NCBI GenBank assembly: GCA_021792815.1
Contig: JAJYTX010000245.1
Location: 1 to 5,299, forward strand
DNA length: 5,299 nucleotides
Source of the DNA: Pseudomonadota bacterium
GTDB taxonomy: Bacteria > Pseudomonadota > Gammaproteobacteria > Steroidobacterales > Steroidobacteraceae
Direction of reading: 5' to 3'
Shown here: positions 1 through 5,299 of the stretch, in pieces
How the letters are laid out: each line of letters opens with the position of its first letter
Position numbering within the stretch: position 1 is the first letter of the stretch
Translations under genes and position numbers: made by a program
The notes under the pieces: model-generated
Databases searched by the model: none
The model's input: only the letters and a program-made list of their open reading frames with translations
Told to the model about the DNA's origin: nothing

Positions 1-1
1 C

Positions 2-181
2 TTCGCCGGAACGATCCAGTGGGCCGAATCACTGGCCGTGCAGGAAGACGTTCTGCTCAACGCGTCGCGCATCATCAGACGACATGGCGGGCAGCTGGCA
101 CTACCGGTCACGCGTGTACAGATGCAGGTGGCCGAAGCCGAAGGGGATTCAGACGGGCAGCGGGTCGCCTCGCGCTCATGA
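2..181 (+). CDS. C-terminal end of a probable MscS-family mechanosensitive channel (partial)
   Basis: The frame is open from the left edge to a TGA at 179-181 and gives 59 residues; the start lies outside the window. The stretch beginning AESLAVQEDVLLNASRII and ending GGQLALPVTRVQMQ has the pattern seen at the end of the cytoplasmic vestibule of MscS channels: a helix with alternating acidic and aliphatic residues, a Gly, then a hydrophobic 'A-x-P-x-x-x-V' strand. A polar, probably disordered tail of about 17 residues follows. MscS proteins are inner-membrane homoheptamers that release solutes during hypo-osmotic shock. No membrane segment or pore helix falls in the window, so the family call rests on this short C-terminal pattern only. 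The stop overlaps the ATG of the next gene (ATGA), so the two are probably co-transcribed and translationally coupled. Another alpha/beta cytoplasmic domain protein is possible. Confidence 0.55.
   Translation, partial: FAGTIQWAESLAVQEDVLLNASRIIRRHGGQLALPVTRVQMQVAEAEGDSDGQRVASRS
178..181 (+). promoter_or_regulatory. ATGA start/stop overlap coupling channel gene and hemD
   Basis: The ATG of hemD (178-180) shares two bases with the TGA of the upstream gene (179-181). No strong Shine-Dalgarno sequence precedes it; only a G-rich GGGCAGCGGG lies somewhat upstream. This arrangement normally means that terminating ribosomes re-initiate on the next gene. It also decides the hemD start. Confidence 0.6.
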
Positions 182-999
182 GCCCCGCAGCGCTCGCTGG
201 CCGCACGATCGCCGTTCCCGAGACCCGGGAGGCCGAGGTCTTCGCCCGGCTTCTGGAGCGGCGCGGTGCGCGCGTGATCCGCTGCCCCATGGTCGCGATC
301 CATGACGCTCCGGAACCGCAGCCCGTGCTGCAGTGGAGCCGGCGGCTCGCCGAGGACGGGCTCGATGACCTGATCCTGCTCACGGGTGAGGGGCTGCGGC
401 GCATTCTCTCCTGCATCGAGCGGCACGAGCCGGGGCTGCGTCCGCGCTTCATCGCGGCGCTGGCGCGCATCCGCAAGATCACGCGTGGACCGAAGCCCGC
501 GAAGGTACTGCGCGAGATCGGGATGAAGGCGGATCTCGCGGCTGAACCGGCCACCACCGGCGGAGTGATCGCGGCGCTGCGCGCGCAGGCCCTGCAGGGC
601 CGACGCATCGGCGTACAACTCTACGGCACGGAGCCGAATCTGCCGCTGGTGGAGTTTCTGCAGGGCGCGGGCGCGCAGGTGTGGACCGTGGCACCGTATG
701 TCTACGCGGATGCCGCGGAGGATGGGGCAGTGCTCGCGCTGCTCGAGCAGTTGCACGCGGATGCCATCGATGCCATTGCGTTCACCAGCTCCGCGCAGAT
801 CGAGCGCCTGATCGCCGTCGCATCCGAGCAGACCGTCCAATCGGCGCTGCGTCACACATGGGTCGCTGCCGTGGGTCCGGTCGTTGCCGACACATTGCGT
901 CGTCACGGCATCACGCCGCGGCTCGTGCCGCAGGAGTCCTTCTTTCTGAAGCCGTTGACGGCGGCGCTGGAGGAGGCGCTCGGAACGGACGCATCGTGA
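178..999 (+). CDS. hemD: uroporphyrinogen-III synthase (HemD family)
   Basis: The protein has 273 residues, within the usual 240-280 range. HemD is a cytoplasmic enzyme that cyclises hydroxymethylbilane and inverts ring D to give uroporphyrinogen III, the precursor of haem, sirohaem and cobalamin. It has the expected two-lobe pattern. Lobe 1 opens with AGRTIAVPETREAEVFARLLERRGA (about 7-31), the classic 'tR....a..l...G' start. Further blocks are LILLTGEGLRR (65-75), RGPKPAKVLREIGM (103-116), RRIGVQLYG (142-150), TVAPYVY (170-176), AIAFTSSAQIERL (199-211) and VAAVGPVVADTLRRHGI (229-245). HemD sequences diverge strongly, and the family is recognised mainly by the late TSS and GP...T....G blocks, both present. 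The frame stays open to position 19, but that 53-codon extension is Arg/Ala-rich and overlaps the upstream coding sequence, so ATG 178 is preferred. The RGPKPAK and VQLYG blocks resemble the HemD-like domains often found with nitrite reductase genes (from memory). hemC and hemX are not adjacent. Confidence 0.85.
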   Translation: MSPAALAGRTIAVPETREAEVFARLLERRGARVIRCPMVAIHDAPEPQPVLQWSRRLAEDGLDDLILLTGEGLRRILSCIERHEPGLRPRFIAALARIRKITRGPKPAKVLREIGMKADLAAEPATTGGVIAALRAQALQGRRIGVQLYGTEPNLPLVEFLQGAGAQVWTVAPYVYADAAEDGAVLALLEQLHADAIDAIAFTSSAQIERLIAVASEQTVQSALRHTWVAAVGPVVADTLRRHGITPRLVPQESFFLKPLTAALEEALGTDAS

Positions 1000-1330
1000 C
1001 GATCCGCACATGGGGACTTCGGCCGGCGCGCCAGCGAAGATCCGCCGCCGTCCGCAGCGCCCGGAGAGTGGAACCTCGAGGTCGATCGGAACCCTTCGGG
1101 CCTTTCGCGCGCCGGGGGCACGCTGCGCTGGGTCTCCCGGGCATCGTGGGCCGACCCAGGGCCCGCCAAGCCCCCTCGTCCCCTTGATTTCGGCGTGATG
1201 TGCGCCGGCTGGGGGATCGCATGGCGCGAGGCTTGCGCCGCCGGGCAAGGCGTGTCACAAAAGCGAGGTTTCCCTGGGCAACGCCTTGAGCGTAATCTTG
1301 CCCTGATGGCGACAACAGGCGGGGGCGTCG
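1000..1330. other. 331-bp intergenic region without a convincing gene
   Basis: No credible gene is visible on either strand between hemD and the oxygenase. The open frames here (for example 1010-1198 plus) give Arg/Pro/Ser-rich translations typical of non-coding GC-rich DNA. Several weak inverted repeats exist: CTTCG at 1017-1021 with CGAAG at 1035-1039, TGGGTC at 1129-1134 with GACCCA at 1153-1158, and GGCGC at 1223-1227 with GCGCC at 1235-1239. None has a T-run behind it, so none is a clear intrinsic terminator. The composition becomes slightly less GC-rich from about 1255 to 1320, as expected for the 5' region of the oxygenase gene, but no -35/-10 pair of good quality and spacing stands out. 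The end of the hemD transcript and the oxygenase promoter presumably both lie here. Confidence 0.6.
1317..1325 (+). promoter_or_regulatory. probable ribosome binding site of the Rieske oxygenase gene
   Basis: The purine-rich AGGCGGGGG ends five bases before ATG 1331. It is an imperfect Shine-Dalgarno sequence: AGGCGG differs from AGGAGG at one position. An in-frame TGA at 1304-1306, with no ATG, GTG or TTG codon between it and 1331, makes 1331 the first usable start. Confidence 0.45.
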
Positions 1331-2416
1331 ATGCCGGACATTCATTCGACTTTGGCTGACTCGCGTCCGGCGGGCGGCGTGGATCTGCGGCGCACAGCCG
1401 CCCATCCCGATCACTGGTATCCCCTGGCGTGGTGCGACGAGCTGAAGCCGGGCCGGATCCTCGGACGGCGGTTCGCGGGCGAACCGATCGCGCTGTACCG
1501 CGGGGCGAGCGGGCAGGTCTTCGCGCTCGAGGACCGGTGCGCCCATCGGCAGGTCCCGCTGCATCTCGGGGTCGTCAGCGGCGATGTCCTCAAGTGCCAC
1601 TACCACGGCTGGACGTACGATTGCACCGGGAAGTGCGTGGACGTCCCCTACCTCGGCAAGGAGCGCAGGCCGAACGGGGTGCGCAGCTATCCGGTGCGCG
1701 AGATCGACGGGCTGATCTTCGTTTTCCCCGGAGACCCCCGCCTGGCCGACGAGCGCCTGCCGTCTTCGCTCGGCGCCTCGCAGCGCCGCGAGTACAAGAC
1801 GCGGCGGCTGAATCGCGAGGTCGCGTGCCACTACACCTTCATGCACGAGAATCTCTTCGACATGAACCACCAGTTCATGCACCGCAGGCAGATGGGCTCG
1901 ATACGCGCGAGCTGCCTCGGCCGTCGGCACGGGGATCAGTGGGCGGAGGTCGAGTACAGCTTCAGCCGCACGGAAGGCAAAGCCTCCGTCGGAGAGCGCG
2001 TCATCGTCGACATGATGCGCACGCGTGGCGATGAACGGCAGGACTTCCGAGACCACATGCGCATCCGCACTGACTATCCTGCCCAGAGCCTGAAAGTGTG
2101 GGTGGGACGCAATATCGATGACACCCGGGATCCGGTACTCGACGTGTGGCTTTGCTACACACCGCTCGATGCGCAGCACCGCACCAACCGCACGTTCGGC
2201 TACCTGTCGGTGAAGAAGCCACCGATTCCAGGCCTCATACACCTCGCCTGGCCGTTCGTGGTCTGGTTCACCGAGAACATCTTCCGCGAGGACAAGGAAA
2301 TCGTCGAATACGAGCAGCTCGCCCACGATGCGCAGGGCAGCGACTGGAACAACGAAGTGTTTCCGGCACTGCGCGATCTGCGGGAAGTGCTTGCCCGTTG
2401 CGGCGTCCCGATGTGA
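1331..2416 (+). CDS. Rieske [2Fe-2S] non-haem iron oxygenase, alpha-subunit type
   Basis: The protein has 361 residues and is complete. Residues 28-133 form the N-terminal Rieske domain (HWYPLAWCDEL at the start), with cluster ligands C70-A-H72, sixteen residues, then C89-H-Y-H92. The C-terminal catalytic domain has the mononuclear iron motif HENLFDMNHQFMH. It offers D177 as bridging acid, H180 and H184 as iron ligands, and D321 in FREDKEIVEYEQ as the likely third ligand. Such enzymes use O2 and two electrons from a reductase, with or without a ferredoxin, for dihydroxylation, monohydroxylation or demethylation. The H-x3-H spacing is shorter than the common H-x4-H and matches my memory of carbazole dioxygenase CarAa, whose ligand positions are also close; this is likeness of architecture, not evidence of substrate. 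Two further cysteines, C98 and C102, follow the Rieske motif. No signal peptide is seen; the hydrophobic 303-313 segment precedes the third-ligand motif. No reductase, ferredoxin or beta subunit is adjacent. Family certain, substrate unknown. Confidence 0.93.
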   Translation: MPDIHSTLADSRPAGGVDLRRTAAHPDHWYPLAWCDELKPGRILGRRFAGEPIALYRGASGQVFALEDRCAHRQVPLHLGVVSGDVLKCHYHGWTYDCTGKCVDVPYLGKERRPNGVRSYPVREIDGLIFVFPGDPRLADERLPSSLGASQRREYKTRRLNREVACHYTFMHENLFDMNHQFMHRRQMGSIRASCLGRRHGDQWAEVEYSFSRTEGKASVGERVIVDMMRTRGDERQDFRDHMRIRTDYPAQSLKVWVGRNIDDTRDPVLDVWLCYTPLDAQHRTNRTFGYLSVKKPPIPGLIHLAWPFVVWFTENIFREDKEIVEYEQLAHDAQGSDWNNEVFPALRDLREVLARCGVPM

Positions 2417-2458
2417 CGCGGACAGCGTGTGGTTCGCGCCAGCCTCCAGGTTGAACCC

Positions 2459-2481
2459 TGCGCCTCAGGCCCATCGGCGCA
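2459..2481. terminator. small inverted repeat in the convergent gap, possible weak terminator
   Basis: TGCGCC (2459-2464) and GGCGCA (2476-2481) form a perfect six-base inverted repeat around an eleven-base loop. It lies directly after the stop codon of the minus-strand permease and 43 bases after the oxygenase stop. The position suits a bidirectional terminator between converging genes, but there is no T-run on either side, so it is not a standard intrinsic terminator and could be chance in GC-rich DNA. Confidence 0.25.
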
Positions 2482-4977
2482 TCACGATCCGCTGCGCAAG
2501 GTCTCGATCGGGGGGTGATTCACCGCCGAACGGGTGGCCAGCCAGCCGCTCACCGACACCAGCAGAACTCCGCCGGCAAGTCCGAGCACGCAGGCCCCGG
2601 CACTGAACGTGTAGCGCAGATCGAGCACGTGGGTCGTGAGAAACCACGCGGCCGCGGACGCGCCGGAGGCGGCGAGCGCGCCGGCGAGCGCGCCCAGCGC
2701 CGCAAATTCCGCCAGCACCCCCTTCAGGACCGTGGCGCGGCTCGCGCCGAGCGTGCGCAGCAGGGCGCTCTCGTAGCGGCGCTCGTCGCGGCTCGACTGA
2801 GCGGCGGCCAGCAGCACCGTCAGTCCCGCGAGCAGGGTGAACACGAACACGCTCTGTACGGCCAGCACCGCCTTGTCGAGCACCGAGCGCACATCCGCCA
2901 GCAGATCGTCGATGTCGAAGATCGATACCTCGGGAAAGCGGCGTGCGAGCTGCGCCAGCGCGCGCGCGTCGGCCGCTGACAGATAGGCGCTGGTCAGATA
3001 GGTCCCCGTTTCCTTCTCGAGCAGTCCGGGCGGGAACACCAGGAAGAAATTCGGCTTGAAGCTGTCCCACCTGACCTTGCGGACACTCGCGATGCGCACC
3101 GCGAAGGCGTTTCCGCCGATCTCGAAGGTCAGCCGGTCTCCGAGGCGCAGGCCAAGCCAGCGCTCGAATTCGCTCGACACCGACACGAGCGGCCGGCCGG
3201 TATCGGCGGCCGTCCACCATCGGCCGGCGACGATGCGGTTGTCGCTGCCGAGGACGGCGGTCCAGGTGAGGTTCTGCTCGCGTGTCGCGAAGTGCTCGCC
3301 CTGCGGTTGCGGGAAGCGCAGCGCCGCGACGGGCCGGCCGTTGATGGCGGTCAGCCGTCCGCGAAGCATCGGCAGCATGCGCGAGGGCTGGGCGCCGTGC
3401 GAGCGCAGGAAGGCCTCGAAGGCGTCGCGACTGCGCGGCGGGATGTTGATGAAGAAGTAATTGGGCAGATCCGCGGGGAGCGTGCGCCGCCAGTCGCTGT
3501 CGAGATCCCTGCGGATGATCCCGAGCAGCAGCAGCGCCATGATCCCGATGCCGAACGCCACGATCTGCGCCACGCTGCCGATGCGCCGCCGGCCCAGGTT
3601 GGCGAGACCGTAACGCCACGCCACCCCGGCGCGGCCGCGCAGCCGGCCGGCTGCGGCGACCAGCAGAGAGCCTGCCGCCACCAGCAGCGCGATGAACAGG
3701 GCCAGGCCGGCCGTGAACTCGAGGAACAGTTTCCCATCGGCCATCACCCAGTAATTCAGCCCTGCCACCACTGCGGCAGCGGGACCGAAAGCGAGGAGGA
3801 TGGCCAGCGGGGGCGGCCCGATGTCGCGGCGCAGCACCCGCACCGCCGGAGTGCGCGAGAGCTGCAGCAGCGCAGGCAGTGCGAAGCCGGCGAGCAGCGC
3901 GCCGGCCGTCACGAAGCCGAGCGCAACCGGCGCCAGGCTGCTCGCCGGCAGAGCCCTGTGGGCGAGCACGCCTCGCAGCGCATGCACCAGCCATGCCTGG
4001 GCCAGGTAGCCGATCGAGGCGCCGAGCACGGCGGCGAGCGCCGCCAGCGCCAGAAGCTGCAGCATGCTCAGGCGCAGGATGAAGCCGCGCGTGGCACCCA
4101 GGGTTTTCAACAGCGCCACCAGGTCCAGATGCAGTGCCACGTACCGCCGCGCCGCGAGCGCCACGGCCGCTGCGCACAGCAGCACCGCGACCAGGCTCGT
4201 CAGGCTGAGGAAGCGGCTGGCGCGCTCGACCGCGCTTTTGATCTGGGGACTGGTCTGGGCGATGTCGCGCAGGCGCTCGCCGGCGCGCAGATGAGCTTCG
4301 AGCCAGGTCCTGAAGGCCCCGACACGGTCGGGGGTGCCGGCGAACAGGGCGCTGTAGCGCACCCGGCTGCCGGGCTGGATGAGCTGCGTCTGCGGCAGAT
4401 TCGCGGCGTTCATCAGCAGGCCCGGGACCAGGCCCGTGAAGGTGCCGCCGGCATCGGGCCGTGAGATCAGCACGCGCCCCACCCGGAAGGTGGCCGCCCC
4501 GACACTGAGCAGCGAGCCCACGTGGGCCCCCAGCGAGGCGAGCAGCCGGGAATCGGGCCACACGACCCCGGGCGGAGGAATGCCCGTGGCGGGCTCACCT
4601 CGGCCGAAGGGCTGGGCGGCGACCAGGACGGTGCCGCGCAGCGGATAGCCCGGCGTGACGGCATCAACGTCCGTCAACTGGTTCTGCTCGCCATGGAACA
4701 CGACGCTCAGCATGTCGGTGCTGCGCGCGGTGCGCAGGCCGTGCTTCCGGGCCCGGATGAGATCGGCGTCGGCAATCGGCTGGGGAGAGTCGACGCGCAG
4801 GTCCGCGGCGAGCACTCGGGTGGCCTGCATCGGCACCGCGGCGCTGATCCGGCTGACCAGGAATCCGACGCCGGTCAGCGCCGCCACGGCGACCGTCAGT
4901 GCGAGCAGCAGGACGCCGAGTTCCCCGGAGCGCCACTCCCGGCCGAGCATCCGCAACGCAAAGCGGAGCGGACGCAT
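2482..4977 (-). CDS. ybbP: YbbP-family ABC transporter permease (FtsX/MacB-like, ten membrane helices)
   Basis: The protein has 831 residues (E. coli YbbP about 804). It is the inner-membrane half of a type VII ABC machine, the mechanotransmission class related to MacB, LolCDE and FtsEX. One helix at about 20-42 is followed by a periplasmic domain (about 43-255). Hydrophobic segments then lie near 257-277, 303-331, 346-372, 389-412, 419-443 and 466-489. A second periplasmic domain (about 490-700) precedes three final helices near 703-726, 754-779 and 790-814. Two FtsX-type coupling segments are visible: LVALLKTLGATRGFILRL (286-303) and ESALLRTLGASRATVLKG (736-753). Blocks shared with YbbP as I remember it include PNYFFINI (505-512), RLTAING (541-547), NLTWTAVLGSDNRIVAGRWW (569-588) and RKVRWDSFKPNFFLVFP (633-649). 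The frame is open to ATG 5019, but ATG 4977 is chosen because it begins [20 protein letters not shown], like the YbbP N-terminus, and overlaps the ATPase stop. In E. coli the pair lies next to tesA; the exact cargo is not settled, with a lipid or hydrophobic substrate suspected. Confidence 0.93.
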   Translation of the reverse strand: MRPLRFALRMLGREWRSGELGVLLLALTVAVAALTGVGFLVSRISAAVPMQATRVLAADLRVDSPQPIADADLIRARKHGLRTARSTDMLSVVFHGEQNQLTDVDAVTPGYPLRGTVLVAAQPFGRGEPATGIPPPGVVWPDSRLLASLGAHVGSLLSVGAATFRVGRVLISRPDAGGTFTGLVPGLLMNAANLPQTQLIQPGSRVRYSALFAGTPDRVGAFRTWLEAHLRAGERLRDIAQTSPQIKSAVERASRFLSLTSLVAVLLCAAAVALAARRYVALHLDLVALLKTLGATRGFILRLSMLQLLALAALAAVLGASIGYLAQAWLVHALRGVLAHRALPASSLAPVALGFVTAGALLAGFALPALLQLSRTPAVRVLRRDIGPPPLAILLAFGPAAAVVAGLNYWVMADGKLFLEFTAGLALFIALLVAAGSLLVAAAGRLRGRAGVAWRYGLANLGRRRIGSVAQIVAFGIGIMALLLLGIIRRDLDSDWRRTLPADLPNYFFINIPPRSRDAFEAFLRSHGAQPSRMLPMLRGRLTAINGRPVAALRFPQPQGEHFATREQNLTWTAVLGSDNRIVAGRWWTAADTGRPLVSVSSEFERWLGLRLGDRLTFEIGGNAFAVRIASVRKVRWDSFKPNFFLVFPPGLLEKETGTYLTSAYLSAADARALAQLARRFPEVSIFDIDDLLADVRSVLDKAVLAVQSVFVFTLLAGLTVLLAAAQSSRDERRYESALLRTLGASRATVLKGVLAEFAALGALAGALAASGASAAAWFLTTHVLDLRYTFSAGACVLGLAGGVLLVSVSGWLATRSAVNHPPIETLRSGS

Positions 4978-4979
4978 CA
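4975..4979 (-). promoter_or_regulatory. TGATG stop/start overlap coupling ybbA and ybbP
   Basis: On the minus strand the ATPase TGA (4979-4977) shares its final A with the permease ATG (4977-4975). Such one-base overlaps are typical of translationally coupled partners in a fixed ratio. It also supports 4977 over the in-frame ATG at 5019. Confidence 0.65.
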
Positions 4980-5299
4980 GAGCAGCCGGCCGGCTTCCAT
5001 GTGCAGGATGCGGCGGCAACGCGCAGCGAGTGCCTGATCGTGTGTGACCAGCACCAGCGTGGTGTGCGAGCCGGCATTCATCTCGAACAGCAGTTGACCG
5101 ATGCGGGCACCGCTCGCCGCATCGAGATTGCCGGTGGGCTCGTCCGCGAACAACACCGCCGGGCGGGTGACAAAGGCCCGCGCCAGGGCGACGCGCTGCT
5201 GCTCACCGCCCGAGAGCTGGCGCGGATAGTGGCCGGTGCGATCGGCCAGCCCCACGCCGCGCAGCGTCTCGAGCGCCGCCTCGCGCGCCCCGGCGCGCC
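4977..5299 (-). CDS. ybbA: YbbA-like ABC transporter ATPase, C-terminal half (partial)
   Basis: The frame is open to the right edge and gives 106 residues before TGA; the true start lies outside the window. It is the nucleotide-binding subunit that hydrolyses ATP to drive the YbbP permease at the inner face of the cytoplasmic membrane. Counting from the first complete codon (5297), it shows the ABC signature LSGGEQQ (28-34), Walker B AVLFADEP (47-54) with catalytic E53, the D-loop GNLD (56-59) and the switch histidine in LVTHD (H86). The PTGNLD wording is characteristic of the MacB/LolD/FtsE/YbbA group. About 120 residues with Walker A and the Q-loop should lie beyond the edge. The codon at 5255 is GTG but is an internal valine in [11 protein letters not shown], not a start. 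YbbA is preferred over LolD because the coupled permease is YbbP-type. All visible catalytic motifs are intact. Confidence 0.93.
   Translation of the reverse strand, partial: RAGAREAALETLRGVGLADRTGHYPRQLSGGEQQRVALARAFVTRPAVLFADEPTGNLDAASGARIGQLLFEMNAGSHTTLVLVTHDQALAARCRRILHMEAGRLL

Noticed and set aside
19..177. N-terminal extension of hemD from the in-frame ATG at position 19
   Set aside because: It would overlap the upstream coding sequence throughout and adds an Arg-rich stretch unlike HemD; the family's conserved start AGRTIAVPETR follows ATG 178 directly.
993..1003. Interrupted palindrome ATCGT-G-ACGAT over the hemD stop codon
   Set aside because: The arms are only five bases with a one-base centre, so it cannot form a hairpin terminator, and no second copy was noticed that would suggest an operator.
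1129..1158. Inverted repeat TGGGTC/GACCCA as a hemD terminator
   Set aside because: The stem is six pairs with an 18-base loop and is followed by mixed C-rich sequence without a T-run, about 130 bases after the stop.
1010..1198. 62-codon open frame in the intergenic region on the plus strand
   Set aside because: No Shine-Dalgarno sequence, no recognisable fold, and Arg/Pro/Gly/Ser-rich composition like the known shadows; not enough to call a gene.
1286..1298. TTGAGC and TAATCT as -35 and -10 promoter boxes of the oxygenase
   Set aside because: They are separated by only one base, so they cannot act together, and neither has a good partner at 16-18 bases.
911..2326. Long open frame of 471 codons on the minus strand across the end of hemD, the intergenic region and the oxygenase
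   Set aside because: It is antisense to the clear Rieske oxygenase and shows no recognisable motif. Its translation is Arg/Ala/Pro-rich across the intergenic part, the usual by-product of GC-rich codon bias in the opposite strand.
3292..4464. 390-codon open frame on the plus strand opposite ybbP
   Set aside because: Its translation is dominated by Gln, Arg, Glu and Ala, which is what the reverse complement of Leu/Ala/Gly-rich membrane helices gives. It has no domain.
2465..4561. Long open frame of 698 codons on the minus strand, overlapping the permease in another frame
   Set aside because: The overlapping frame at 2482-4977 encodes a full YbbP with ten membrane helices and known blocks; the alternative is a low-complexity Arg/Ala/Gly-rich shadow.
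4978..5019. Fourteen-residue N-terminal extension of YbbP from ATG 5019
   Set aside because: It would overlap the ATPase gene by 43 bases and adds [14 protein letters not shown], absent from the family; ATG 4977 gives the expected start and a TGATG coupling.

Overview
The window is GC-rich (roughly two thirds G+C by eye), densely coded chromosomal DNA. It looks like a high-GC member of the Pseudomonadota, most likely a gammaproteobacterium. The main reason is the tightly coupled ybbA-ybbP ABC transporter pair, whose permease shares many recognisable blocks with Escherichia coli YbbP. No taxon can be fixed from the sequence alone, and I see no transposase, integrase, tRNA, rRNA, CRISPR array, phage gene or tandem repeat.

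Layout from left to right. (1) Positions 2-181, plus strand: the last 59 codons of a gene that starts outside the window, probably an MscS-type mechanosensitive channel. (2) Positions 178-999, plus: a uroporphyrinogen-III synthase (HemD family) whose ATG overlaps the stop of the channel gene as ATGA. (3) Positions 1000-1330: 331 bases with no convincing gene. (4) Positions 1331-2416, plus: a complete Rieske-type non-haem iron oxygenase with both metal sites intact, standing alone without reductase or ferredoxin. (5) Positions 2417-2481: a 65-base convergent gap with one small inverted repeat. (6) Positions 2482-4977, minus: a ten-helix FtsX/MacB-type permease of the YbbP family. (7) Positions 4977-5299, minus: the C-terminal half of its ATPase (YbbA), running off the right edge and overlapping the permease start as TGATG.

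Three functional units meet here. The channel-hemD pair is probably one transcript, with HemD acting in tetrapyrrole (haem/sirohaem) synthesis. The oxygenase would need electrons from a reductase encoded elsewhere, and its substrate cannot be read from the sequence. The YbbA-YbbP pair forms an inner-membrane ABC machine of the type VII (MacB/LolCDE/FtsEX-like) class and is transcribed toward the oxygenase. The most useful observations are the oxygenase's short His-x3-His iron motif, which recalls carbazole dioxygenase CarAa, and the pairing of an atypical HemD with a channel gene rather than hemC. I did not find a clearly new multi-gene system in this window.
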